A stretch of DNA of 64,000 bases from Burhinus oedicnemus (Eukaryota; Chordata; Aves; Charadriiformes; Burhinidae), in contig VFFE01007568.1 of assembly GCA_008921705.1 (NCBI GenBank), positions 650,168-714,167 on the forward strand. Reading direction: 5' to 3'. The position numbers were made by a program, and so were the translations under genes. Of the stretch, positions 37,801-49,543 are shown in pieces (the first letter of the stretch is position 1; each line of letters starts with the position of its first letter). The notes below the pieces were generated by a model, which ran no database searches, was not told where the DNA came from, and was given only the letters and a program-made list of their open reading frames with translations.

Positions 37801-40175
37801 GCAGTTACAGCCTTACCTCTGAGCTTGTCAAACAAGAGTGATTAAAAATACGCAGCTAGCTGGAAAAAAGCAAGATGGAAACCTGTGAAGCTAAACAGAA
37901 CAGCCTCATAAGCTGATTTTTAGCTTAACTGGTTTTCATCTAGCAAGAACTTCACTAGCAGGAAAATAAGACTAATCAGACAAGCAAAAAAAAGCAGTTC
38001 ACATTAAAAAAACAATTCATTTGCCAATTAGGTCTCGAAATACTATTAGCAATGACTGGCGGGTGCCTGGAACCCAGCTACCTTGGCTAAGCGATCACTT
38101 CTACGGTGCTGTGGCCCAGCAATTATTTACTGCTGTAGCAGAGAGACATGTTTGATCAGAGCTAATAACTAATTTAGATAATTCACGTGCAGTTGTTATC
38201 CTATGTGAAGGAGTGAATGGATTTACAGCGCCTTTGTTTGACTGGGGACACTGCAGTTGAAAATCCAGGTGTGAAATACAGATGTTGTAGACTACTGGTC
38301 ATACCATGTGGTCAGACATTTAGAAATGCCTTTTTTCCCCCCATCAAACTGTGGTCGAGGTGGTTTCCTTTTGCAACACAGTTCCACGAGGAGATGGGTT
38401 GGGTTGGGTTGTGTCAGGTTAAGAGAGATGGGCTGCTGGTCAAAGCCTTCCCCACTTGACACGAGCCCGCTGGGCTTCTGTCGGCTGGTAGCCAGGAGGA
38501 GGCAAGTGGGGATGCGTGGGGCAATAGGTGGTGAGCTGTCTGCAGCCGGTGTCACTGGTGGGGACGTGTCTGAGCTGGGAAGGCTGCAGAGAGGACGGCT
38601 CAGATGCCTCCTGGCACGGGCGGTGGTGGCAGGTGGTGGTTCCCCTTCCCGTTGCTCTTCCCACAGCAGCCAGTGATCAGTGCAGAGCCACCATCTCCCT
38701 GAGCTGCGGGGAGCCCTCCAGAGGTTGTCCCAAAAAGGGGCTTTAAAGGTCAGCATCACTGCCTGATGCTGATACGTCTAAAAGTCACCTGCAAAGGAAA
38801 ATTAGAGTTTTTCATCCCCCTCCCAGCGCAGCAGCCATTGGATGTGGATGCCAGCTCTTCCTGCATCAGGACTCCCATGGGCACTGGGTGAGCAGGGGTG
38901 TCCAGCTCCATGGTGGCCATTCCTGGTGAGCCCTGGCTGCTGCTTCTCCACAGCAGGCACTGCGCCAGGGACCAAGCACGCCAGCAGCCGAGGGGCACGA
39001 GGAGACCACCGGGAGGAGAAGCAACTACATAGATCTGGAGATGGGCAGTCAGAGTTCTTGGCCTCCAAGCTGCACGGCCACTGGCAAACTTTGGGGTTGG
39101 GGAAATAGCTCACAAGATGCACCAGCCCATCTGCACAACAAGGTCTATCCTGGTACTTCTGGGGGAGGAGCAGAGAAGGCAGCTGCAAGGAAACCATGTG
39201 TTTGTATGCACCTTCCCAAGCCCCTTTCAGTCCCCTGTTTGCTAGAAAAACCAAACACTAGTGTGTTTTTGAACTCTGACCACTGGGAGCAATAGCAAAG
39301 CAGAAGCCATTGCCTTGTTTTACTTGAACATGGGAGAACGAGTGATGGATTTGAGTCACACCTGAAATGGGTGTCCTGCAGGGTTCTTCCCTGATCCCTG
39401 TGAGGGGAAGGGCCCAACCTCCTCTTTCCTTTCCTTTTTGTTGGTGCTGAGATCCTTCAACACCTTGCATGTGCGGTCTCTCCTAGTTTTGCCTGCCTGA
39501 TTTCATGTGTTATGTTTAGCACGCAGAGAGGAACGAAGACAAGTGCAATGACCGTGCAGGACAGGCGGCGAGGGCTTGCATCAGAGAGATGGTGGATCCT
39601 GCCCAAACAGGCAACACAGCTTCCCAGCCACTGCGGAGGGAAGGGTGTGATGCTGCCAGACCCCAGGATGGACAGGAGCTCTGCTGTGATCCCGAGGACC
39701 TACGTGCCCGACGTCTCACAGCGACATTACCACGGCGTTATTCTGGTCAGGAGAGGGTAACCACAATGGCTTGTGTCTTGGGCAGCAAAGTGTGCCATGC
39801 AGCAGCACAGAGGACAAATACCCCAGGGGCTCCCAGCTCAGGCTCCCTGATGCCTCTTGCCCTGGTTCCTAAGGTTTCTTAGGACAATCCTGTCTCTCAG
39901 CTTTGGTAGCGGATAGCAAGCCTGGATCTCAAGCTTCAAAAATCCACCAGAAAACACAGGCTTGGATAATTTCCCCCACTTAAATTCTCTGTCTTTTTGT
40001 ACACATCCAGAAGATGTAGAGGAGGGCGACAGGTTTTTAAGTCACAAAATGATTATATAGATGCAAACATGTGGCCAAAAGCCAAGGCTGGAAGCCAGCC
40101 AGAGAGCCAAATACTTGACTCAGGCAAGCGGGCGCGAGGGCTCGTGATCCTGAGCAGTCCTGGTGTGGGTTAGAG
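34816..40175. other. Intergenic, no gene seen
   Basis: GC content is mixed. A (GGGTT)3 run lies at about 38,396-38,413. Frames at 36,170-36,660 and 38,290-38,760 are open on both strands and are compositional. Confidence 0.5.
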
Positions 40176-40179
40176 GATG

Positions 40180-40262
40180 GCAGGGTAACTCGGGTAGGAA
40201 GGGACCTCAGCGGGTCATCGCTGTAGGCCAGCCTCCCCCTCAGAGCAGGACCAACTCGTTCG
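40180..40262 (-). mobile_element. CR1 LINE 3'-end fragment, antisense
   Basis: The + strand reads GGTAGGAAGGGACCTCAGCG, then GGTCATC and a C-rich AGCCTCCCCCTC stretch. This is the complement of the typical CR1 3' end (GATGA-CC-x-AGGTCCCTTCC). Confidence 0.55.
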
Positions 40263-43200
40263 CCATCTGCTTTTGCCTTTCCCTAGTTCTGCTCCTTCGC
40301 AGCTGACCCCGAGGAGCAGATTGTCTCTCAGCAGAGGCAGCCGGGTCCCTGCGGCGGCGTATCCCGGTCGGTACAGCTGCTTTCTTCTCCGGGCAGTAAG
40401 AAGCAGCGCTTGGCTGCCGGGGGGGCACCTCATGCAGAGGGTAAGGGATGCCTTCGGCACCGGCCTCGAGCACGACCTGAAACCGCTTTGCAAACCCCCT
40501 GCAGTTTTCAGCACGGAGCGACAAACAGTCTTAAAAAAGGAGAATACTGTTTTCTTAAATATACCGCATATGGCACAATCTAGTGTCCTTATTGATTCAA
40601 TTTGAAAAAAATACGTATTTACATACAGCATGCTATGAGTTTGTAGCAACGCTGTTTTCATAGGGCTGCCCGCAAGGGTCGGTAGGGGGACCAAGAGATC
40701 GGACAAGCGGATGGGAAGCAAAAGGCAGCCCTCAATTTGGATGTGGGGCTGACAGAGGGCTTGGCTGTGCATTAGTAATGGTGAGCTGCTGGTACAGGAA
40801 CCTGTTTTGTTACTAAGACACGTTACAAGTCAGCAGACTGCCACATTTTTCTGACTCATCAGCTGATATTAATTAATGACTTGGGAGCACACCAAAAATT
40901 CCCATTGGCCTTCTTTCCTTGAAAGGCTGCCGTTGTTCCTCTCCCCCTCCCCCTGCTTTAGAAAAAGAATCACATCAAAAAAGCTATACATTTTAAGTAT
41001 GGGAAATGACCGAAATAGCTCATCCCCATATTCCATGTAGAGCAGCACCCTGCCTGCAGCTGGGACCGGTCCCAGCTCCCACTCCAAAAAAAGGTGCAAA
41101 AACCCCAGAGGACAGGATGCAAACCTAATAAGGAACAAAAAAGATAACACCGATCATTTTTTTCCTCCTTTCTTATGAAAATCACCTTTGTGTATGAGCA
41201 AAACTGCCCGTGACAAAACAACTGCTCATCGCCGTGGGCTGCTGCAGCTCCCTGCCAGCCAGACCAGTAATTCTGAGCAGCAGGATTTCAGGTATATACA
41301 TACAAAATGTCTTGGTTTCTCTCAAAGAAAGGAATGAGGCAACTCCACTGAACTAGCAACTGCAAAAAACCCAGCATTGTCCTCCTTCAAAGAGAGCAGC
41401 CATGGCCCCTTGTCTCCCCACGGGTCCGGCCACCTTTGCTTATGCCACACCTGCATCAGATGTCACCAGAGCCAGCATCAGTTAAAACCCAGCCCCTGAG
41501 AGTCAGGTTTTCAGGCGGACTCCAAAGGTTTCTCTGTCCCAGCAAACAGAGCCACTGGTCTTATGTTTTATCCGGGATCCTTTATCCCTTACTGTAATGT
41601 CCAGTTTCTCATTTAAATAATTTGTGTTGATGTGAAACCAATGTTTCCCAAATCCCCTGCAAATATTAATCCTCGGAGGAGTGTATTTAGACAAAATGTA
41701 AATAGTTTCCTTCATATAATTTTGTTTGGACAGAACAACTGCCACCAAGGTATCATGTGGTCTCCAGGGTATTATGAATAGTGCTTTCATACTTTTCTGT
41801 TACTGGAGTGCAATTAAAAGATCCTTTTTTTTTTGTCTTGAGTCATTACTGGATAAATAAAGCCTCCCTGTGAATTACCTCAACCTCCTTCAACATGAAC
41901 GTGAGCACAGAGCAGAGCCGTGTTTCTGAATTCTGTCTGTTTTTAACAGATATAACGCTCTTAGTAACGGCTTAAGCACATTTTTACAGACACATGCTCA
42001 ACTACATCTTTACTTTGGTTCTCATACCCCTATACCAATTTGTGAAGCACCAAGGAGCATTAAATGCACTTTCCATGATTCACAGAGGACATTTTAGTGA
42101 GTGGTAGTCCTGATGAAATAATCCCACCTTCCTCGTCTAACTCCAAATGAAATATTAACAAGTCTTAGGAAGATACAGGTGAATAAAACGGGCTGAAATA
42201 CTTACTTCCTGTGGGTACCCTCACAGTGAATGACAGCATCTCCAGTGGAAAGTTAGATGAGAGCAACTTTATTGACTTGCACGCATGCAGAGCAGAGTCC
42301 TGTGCAAAGTCGTACCTCAAAAATACATTAGGGGTTTCTCAGAATGGACTTTTTTGTTTGCTCCTGCTATTTTTGCTGCTTTCACATTTCAGTGGCTGGA
42401 GCATACAAAAACCTGTCCCGGCATTTTGTTCTTCCCCCGAACGCAAGGGGCCAAATGCATGTTTGCTTTGGACTAATGACTCATAGACGTTCAAACGCAA
42501 AGCAAGTCTTATCATCGCATTACGAAGATTACAAAAGCGGTTGGCGTAAAGGCGGCTGCTGTAACGGGGACACTGAAAGGGCTGCTGACTGCCCAGGACC
42601 AGAGGCAGGGAGGCCAGCTGGAAGGCAGGCTGAGAACGAAGTTACACCTCCCTAAGTTTCACATTCAGAAATACGAACAGCTTCTCGTGCAGAGCTCAGA
42701 ATTTAAAAGTTGATAAAGTACAAAATGGACACAAGCAGTTATTTACTCTGTCCTTTATCCTCGTTAATTCTGCCATGTACCCTTGTTCATCCAAAGCTTA
42801 GCATTAATTTAGCCTCAAAAATTACAAAACATTTAAATGGTTAGACCTAGAAAAAGTTTACTAGTAAATTGGCTTGCTTATGAATTTATAAGAGCACAGA
42901 ACTGACGTATTTATTTTAAGTTCCCAATGGGTCAGTCATATCGAGGGAAAGAGCGTTTGATGAAAAACTGCAAATCATTATCTGCCTTCCTCACAGGATG
43001 GCCATGGCTTTTCCTCTTTCTCACTGCTGACCTGTAGTGGGGAGTGTTGCTTTGAGATACAGCCATGACATGAGGCGCCTTTTACGAAAAGGGAACAAAA
43101 AAAAGAAACAAAAATAGAGAAATGGAAGCAACACCAAAACCACATCTGCCTTCGTATGACAGCACTGAGGTACCCAAACCGGACTGGCTACTGACTTAAC

Positions 43201-45594
43201 AAAACCAAACTGATTCATCTTTTTCTGGCAGAAGACTCAGTCTCAGTCCCCACATGTCTGTAGACCAAATTTGCCTCAAATTCTGATTTTAGGGTGTGCA
43301 TGTTTTGAACACGTGAGGTTTTAGGGTTCTCAGAGGAAGAGAAATGCAAGTCTGAGCCAAGGCTTTGGGGTGATTTCTATAGCAAGGGTGCAAAAAGGGT
43401 CTGAAGGATTCTCAAAAAATTCTCAATTTTTCTGTGCTTACTGCTGCCTCAAATTATTGTTATTTAAACATGGAGGGTTTGTATTAACTGTGTGTTTGTG
43501 AATGGTAAATCCAAAAACAAAGTTTGATTTTTATAATGGAGTTGGTAGCACTGAAACACTGAACCTAAAACCCTGGAAATAGCAAATCCTTTTGTGGGTG
43601 CCCTCAAAGTCCAGATGGTAATCTGTGCTGTTTGCATTGGATTTTCCCCTCTACTTCCTCCATTTTGTTAAAACCCCCAAAGTCAGCTGGTCAAACAAGT
43701 GTGCCTGCCCCATCCAAATTCATGGAGAAAATGTGTTTGTTTGAGTTCAGTGCCCTGGCTCATCAGCCTGATCTGGGTTATCAATCTGTGTCTGCACATG
43801 CCAGGCTATTTAAAAATGGAAACTAGAAGAGCTTCTGACTGCTCCACGTCAGGAGCAGAAAAGTGAGTTGTACAAGTCATTCAAACAGATGTCTTAAACC
43901 AACCCAACACCTTGAACTAACCCTAATAAAAATCTTCTGTCCTCAAACATTACACGCAGCATTTGGCAACATTATCTCCTTAAACACAGCTGCTTTTTTA
44001 ATTATTGCTTTAGTATATGCATATGGTCAATTCATAAATGAATGGTGATATAAATGCTATGTATTATCTGTCCACATGCCATTGCCTTGTAAACTCTTTG
44101 GGTAATACCAACAATAATAATTATTAAAATATCATTGCAATAAAATGGTGACAATGATCTAGTAAAACCAGCAAATGGTCTAACCCAGAAATACCTCAAA
44201 AAAAGGAAATTTTAGTTCTCTTAGACATGAGGCATGTACAAGCTGTGGCAAGCAGTAGAATAACTGAGCTCAGATACTTGTCCTGCTCTTCCTCCCCTGG
44301 AAAACAAATGTAAAATACTCATCCTGTAGCTCAGTAGCTTTAAACATCCACCTGGCGTGGACTTTACAGCGCACAAGGCTAGGCAAAACCAGGTTAGAGG
44401 AGGTGCATTTCAGCAAGGACCACATTTAAACCAGGCGTCACATCACGTCAAAAAAAAGCGCCAGCAGACCTTGATGCCACATGAGCGAGCAGAGCTTCGC
44501 TGCCAGGTAGCTCTGCCACCTCCACGAGCTGCGGTGTGCTTCCAGCCCTCCCGCGGCCCTGGGGACCGTCACAGTGCACCCCTTGCCGTGACCACAGGAC
44601 TGATGCTCTGGTGGGCAAACCGGTACCCAGCACAGCTGTTACTGTCACCCCCTCTTGCTCTTTTTAGCTCCTCTCTCCCCTGATGCCACCCGGCTCTCAG
44701 CTCATTGCAGTACCAGGTACCAGTCTAGATCCTGCAGCTTTTGAAAGCTATGGTGAACTTCCAGCGCCGTAACAATGTGGCTGCTGGGAGAAAGGGAGTT
44801 AAAGGCTTTGAAAAATTAAAATCTCACACAAACTGGTAATGAAAGATTTGGTTTTTGTATTGTGTACTCCTGAATACACATCTGCAATATACAAGTACAA
44901 TAAAATATGGTTATAGGTGATAACATGGGGCTCAACCAGTTGTTTTTTCAATCCCCATTTTGCCTGGCCTTGGTAAAAGGCCCGACTGTTCTTTTTTAAA
45001 AAGGGTGGGGTTTTGGCTGAAATTCCCTCAGGACACAGAAGCAGATTCATAATCTAATCATTTATTTTCATAATTGCCTGCTACGTTATGGAGTGCTCCT
45101 ATGAAGCTTCGGATATTGCAGCCCGATTGTGAAACAAGTCCTTACCCGTTATCTGCCAGCAGTGTTTATGCACACAGAGCTAAAGATCAGCCAAAATTTC
45201 ATTACAGGAAATCGAAAACACTGGAAGATGAATGCAAAAAACATTTGGTAGAAATTAAAGATACTGAAACAAAACATTTTTCCTGTATTGAATTAGGAAC
45301 AGAATATGTTACAAGATTCAACGGCAGAGCTAGAAGAGATGACTGAGATAATTTTGTTTGTCATTTTGGAGAACATGGACCTCAGACTTCCATGTTAAGC
45401 CCTGTTGGAACCAGAGCATCTCTTTCAGCAGGAAAAAAATGCAATCTACAGTAGTTATTAATGAGGTTAATTGTTAATTACTCTTTTTGTTAGACACTTG
45501 CACCTTATTTTTAATGTGAAATTTTTCTGTCTTCAGCTCTTCTTGATGGATGATGCTATATATTTGTCTGTTAGGCTGAAGAATTATCTGCTCA
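40263..45594. other. Intergenic, no gene seen; CpG cluster at about 40,270-40,500
   Basis: A local CpG-rich patch (GGCGGCGTATCCCGGTCGG) lies next to the CR1 fragment. The segment at 41,590-41,790 is AT-rich and unique-looking. The remainder has short chance frames only. Confidence 0.45.
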
Positions 45595-46145
45595 TAAATT
45601 TTTGTTTCCTCTGTAGATATTCACAGCTACACTAACCTTGTTTGTGATAAGATAAACAGGCTCCTCTGCTTGAGACCTCCTTATGTTTCCCTTTTTTTTT
45701 TTGTCACCCTGGTAGTTCTTACTTGGATCCCCTCCCATTTTTCAATATCCTCTTTGAATTGCTGACACCAGAAATGGACTCATTTGGCCAGTGTGCTGCT
45801 GCCAAACATGGAGGTAATATATCCTACTTACTCCCACTCGATATTCCCCTGCCTTTAATCACTTGGCAGAAGGGCTGAGTTAGCAGCTCGTGGTCGGCGT
45901 GGCCTCCAGCTTTTTTCCAGTCTGCCACAGTTTCCTGGGAGGAAGCACTGCCCTTCCCCCAGAAGGATGCTCTGTAGCCCATCTCCTCGGGTGTCTGGAT
46001 TTGAGCTCAGCTGCATTAAGATCATGTTTTTTAACAGCATCCAGACTATCAGGTGATGCAGTCTGCTGTGTGCCACTGCCATGTCTGTGCCTCATTTGCC
46101 GTTTCTCCTAGCTGTACATCACTGGCAACCTTCAGGAGGATGACA
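45595..46145 (-). mobile_element. Ancient CR1/L3-like LINE fragment, antisense
   Basis: The + strand carries diverged antisense CR1 words in the usual order: ATTTTTCAATATCCTCTTTG, then GACACCAGAAATGGAC, then GAGGTAATAT, and later TAGCTGTACATCACTGGCAA. The extent is approximate because divergence is high. Confidence 0.4.
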
Positions 46146-46581
46146 AAGCTTTAAGATCTATTTTCCTTCGAAGCAAAGGGTCATATTTCTATCACAGGCA
46201 CAAGCACAGGCTCTTTGTTCAGGGATCTTTTCTCGCCCAATTTCTCGTCTGTCTAACTGCAGGTCTGTTGCCACTGAAATATATACTATCACCAAATGGT
46301 AATAAGCAAACGCACCAGATTACGTACAGATTGGGTTTAGTTCTGCAAAGGATCAATTCTAGTTAATGAGAATGCTTAATCACGTAGAAGTGTCTAGCAA
46401 TCACTGGCTGGGAAGTTAAAGCATTGGTTTGCTGCTCACGGGATGTTGACCACTTATTGACATTTCATGGGAACACACTCTTAGTGTCTCTGCAGTGTGT
46501 ATGCAGCAAATGCGACTGCATATGCTTATTAATAATTGCTTTCTTCCAGTTACTTCTTATCCTTCCAGCACTCTTCTATGG

Positions 46582-47303
46582 TGTCAGGGTTTGGGCCGGA
46601 CTGGCCACAGAGGCGAAACAACAGATGTTCTCCCCCACCTCTCTCTCCAAGGAGAGGGGGGAGAGAGAGAAAGAGACTTACAAGTTTAGTAGGAACTAAA
46701 CTACTTTAATGAAATATTAATAATAAAATAATAAAAAAAAATAATGAAATATATACAAAACGTATCAAGCTCCCAGGATGATGGTCACATCACCAGCAAG
46801 CACTGAGGAAGTCCCAGACTGGACTCAGTGGTGGACGGGAACTGGATTCAGGATCTGGATTTGGGATAGGAACCAAAGGCAAGTGGCCAGACAAGAGTCC
46901 TCCTCTGATGCTGGCTGTTGAAGAAAGAGGGCTGACCCTTTGATCTCTCAGCTTTTATACTGAGCATGATGCAGATGGGATGGAATATGCTGTTGGTCAG
47001 TTTGGGGTCACCTGTCCTGTCCGCTCCTCCCCGCAGCTGTGACCCCTCTGCACTTTTCCGCTTCCGACCCTCCAACGGAGCAAATAACAAAGTTGTCTGG
47101 CCCTGGGTGTTATAGCAATAAGTATAAGCAAGAGCCTTTCTGCATACTGTTCCTTGGCATCAACTATAAACACGGGTCTTACCACTCTGAGAGCAAACAG
47201 TTTCTGCACAATAAGCTGTTAATTTCAGTAGTTAGAAGAGGCCTAGCTAAAAAGTAAAATTACTGAACAGAAAATTGGTTCTGTTTTACCTCAAACCAGG
47301 ACA
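46582..47303 (-). mobile_element. ERVK-like LTR (avian), minus orientation
   Basis: The element reads TGTCCTGGTTTGAGG... on the minus strand and ends ...CCAAACCCTGACA: 722 bp, TG...CA ends with short inverted repeats. A TATAAAAG box lies at 46952-46959, and an ATTAAA poly(A)-type site lies further downstream (about 46,705). The start sequence is one I associate with a widespread avian ERVK LTR family. The polypurine tract directly upstream of U3 is present, so this is the 3' LTR side of an insertion. Confidence 0.75.
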
Positions 47304-47320
47304 TTCCACCCCTTATTCCA
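47304..47320 (-). other. Retroviral polypurine tract next to the LTR
   Basis: On the minus strand a purine-rich GGAATAAGGGGTGGAA stretch abuts the TG of the LTR, exactly where plus-strand priming occurs in retroviruses. Confidence 0.6.
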
Positions 47321-48990
47321 TACCATTTGCATCATGCTTTGTAATATTCATTTTCCAAACTACAAAAAGCAGTTTAAAACTTGTAATTTGTCTCTAGATG
47401 CTGTAATTGCACTTGGGTATGCCTGAGTGCGTTCAGCTCACTGCAGACCTGCCAAGCATCTCCATGTTGGCACAAAACTGCAATAACCTGCCAAATCCCA
47501 CTGGAGATTCCCCAGTCAGCCTGATATCAGCCTGCACCTGACATATTGCCCACCACAGCACTGCCCAGCCCTGCCGTCGCAGAGCCCGTGCAGCAGGCAT
47601 GGCTGAAACCCAAGGGGGGCTGTCACCTCTTCCAGTTGGGACCCAGAGCCGGCTCACCCTGTGCCACCAAGCAGACATGCCAGTGTCACTCAAGCCCTAT
47701 GCTGGGTTCCCAAAAAGTGGGATGCCTGGAGATTGGCAACCTGCTGCCCTTCCAGCTGTAGGCAAGAGAAGTCTTATGGAGTGAGGGAGGATGAACCTGG
47801 TGGGCTGCGGCTTTCAGTACAGTTAGTGAAAATAACTCAGTAACAGTGATAAAAGCGTGATTCATTGTGGCATGCCAAAAGGGAGTCCCTGCTGAAACTT
47901 GCCTGGTGCTTACAGGTAGGACACGGCATCCACAGCAGCGTGGGCAGGAGAGACGAGCCGGCAGGACCTTGCTCCCAAGGACCTGCGTTGGGAACGCAGT
48001 GGGAGGCTCGCTGCGTGCAGCCGTGGCCACGAGCAGCACGGAGGGCGGCTCCATCAGCCCACCGATTCAATTATCTCTTTTTCTGTTTGGCTGACTGGCA
48101 GCGAGCAAGAAGGGCTGTTTAGTGTTAGGGGCAATTTGTGTCGTCTATTTAGGCAGCAGTGGTGCGTTGCATTCCCGTGAGCCACGGTGGTGCCTCTGCT
48201 CTCCCCTTCCTACCCCCTGAGCGCACACACGCACAGGACCTGGCAGCACTCAGACGAGCTGCTCTAAGCAAGATTTTTCCAGCTGGTGATGTTTTAGAAG
48301 CTTTAATTCATCCTATGAACTGTCTTTGGAGAAACGCACCTTGCAACTCTGATGAGATCGCGACATGCTCGACGCCTCTGGAGGGCAGACATTTCGTTAC
48401 AGGATGACTAATGGAGCAAAAAGCTTTTCTTCCTTGTGCATGCAGACAAAATCCACATCCCTGAAGACCACTCTTCCTGCTCTGCCTCCCCCACCACCCA
48501 TCGTTTTATACTGGACTTTAAACTACTGATTCTTAGAGGAAAAACTGTGTCTGGTTTCAAGCTTCAGTGGAAGCCAGACCAGCGCAGCTCCTGGAGGCGA
48601 TGCTCATAGGAAGACCTGGTCCGCTGGGTGCTGGCGCTGAACACGGTACAGGAGCAAGCTCCAGAGGTGGACCCAAAGCTCTGCAGCCACGACAGTGAAG
48701 CAGCCGTGCCCCTGTGCAGCCTAACAAAGTGGAGCAGGAAGCAGTTCCTGGACTATTGTTCCAAGCTGGCAAGAGAAGAAGGAACAGAAACCCATCTCGA
48801 GCCAGGCAGTGAGTTTACACAGCCTGTGTGGCTCTGCACAGCCTGCCCATGGTCTCATCGCACCCCAGAGCAGAGGGCTGCTCCGCAGGGAGCTGCATGG
48901 TACAACACCTCTATAGCGGTGGCTGACTGCAGCCAGTCCGGTGGTCTGTTTCACTGGCAGCACCAATATTAAGGCCATCTCCAGCTGATC
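47321..48990. other. Sequence right of the ERVK-like LTR, origin unclear
   Basis: If the polypurine tract is real, some of this is retroviral internal sequence on the minus strand. I recognise no env or pol motif in it. The + strand at 48,630-48,970 is open but unassigned. Confidence 0.35.
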
Positions 48991-48995
48991 TCAAG

Positions 48996-49328
48996 ATGAG
49001 GAGGAGGCTGAAGTGGCATAAATGCAACTTAAGGTCTTCTCCATGCACACCTGAATACAAACAGGGCTTGGCTGGTCTTCAGCAGCCTACAGCTACAGCA
49101 GCCAATGGAGCTGAGGTTCATCTGCAGGGGCCAAGTGCTAACGAGAAGTGGTATGTTCTGTCCACTGATGGATCTTGTTGTTGCTCAAGGCCCCATGCCA
49201 CTGCCTGGAATACTATCCTGGGCCTTGAAATGCAAGTCCTGTAGCAACCTGACACTCCAGAAAGAATTGAGTCAGACAATGGGACTCATTTTAAAAACAA
49301 TCTTATAAGTAATTGGGCCAAAGAACAT
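48996..49328 (+). pseudogene. Decayed retroviral pol fragment (RNase H plus integrase pieces, ERVL-like)
   Basis: One + frame carries an RNase H-type WYVLSTDGSC motif (TDGSC at 49164-49178). After a TAG at 49242-49244, the same frame carries an integrase-core SDNGTHF motif (about 49272-49292) and then NWAKEH. The two motifs are only about 100 bp apart, against several hundred bp in a complete pol, so an internal deletion is inferred. The frame stops making sense at 49,329, where an inverted segment begins. Non-functional. ERVL assignment rests on the look of the integrase segment. Confidence 0.6.
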
Positions 49329-49367
49329 TATAGGGGATATGGTATACCCACTCAATGCCATGTTCTT
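49321..49367. repeat. 31-bp segment inverted between 8-bp inverted repeats
   Basis: AAGAACAT at 49321-49328 is matched by its complement ATGTTCTT at 49360-49367. The 31 bases between (49329-49359), read on the opposite strand, continue the integrase-like frame that breaks at 49,328. Confidence 0.6.
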
Positions 49368-49543
49368 GTGGAGTCCTACACGACAAGTCACAGAAGCGGC
49401 TGAAGGAGAAGGTGGATCGGGTCAATTTGCAGAGGTAAAAGCCAGCTGCAGCATACCACTTCTCATTATCTGAGAGTTCATTATATGGTGGCCACCTTCT
49501 CCTTCAGCAGCTTCTGCAACTCATTGTGTAGGACTCCACAGAA
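49365..49543. repeat. Imperfect inverted repeat, arms about 51 bp
   Basis: Arm one is 49365-49415; arm two, in reverse complement, is 49492-49543, with a spacer of about 76 bp. I count roughly 45 of 51 matching positions, including a perfect TGTGGAGTCCTACAC and a perfect AAGGAGAAGGTGG. Confidence 0.8.

Noticed and set aside
38396..38413. Telomere-like (GGGTT)n run
   Set aside because: Only three GGGTT units, and not the vertebrate TTAGGG repeat.
40215..40772. 185-codon minus-strand open frame
   Set aside because: It overlaps a CR1 3' fragment and a CpG patch, and the translated sequence has no family resemblance.
45074..45346. 90-codon + strand open frame
   Set aside because: No flanking splice context and no recognised motif; length is within chance expectation.
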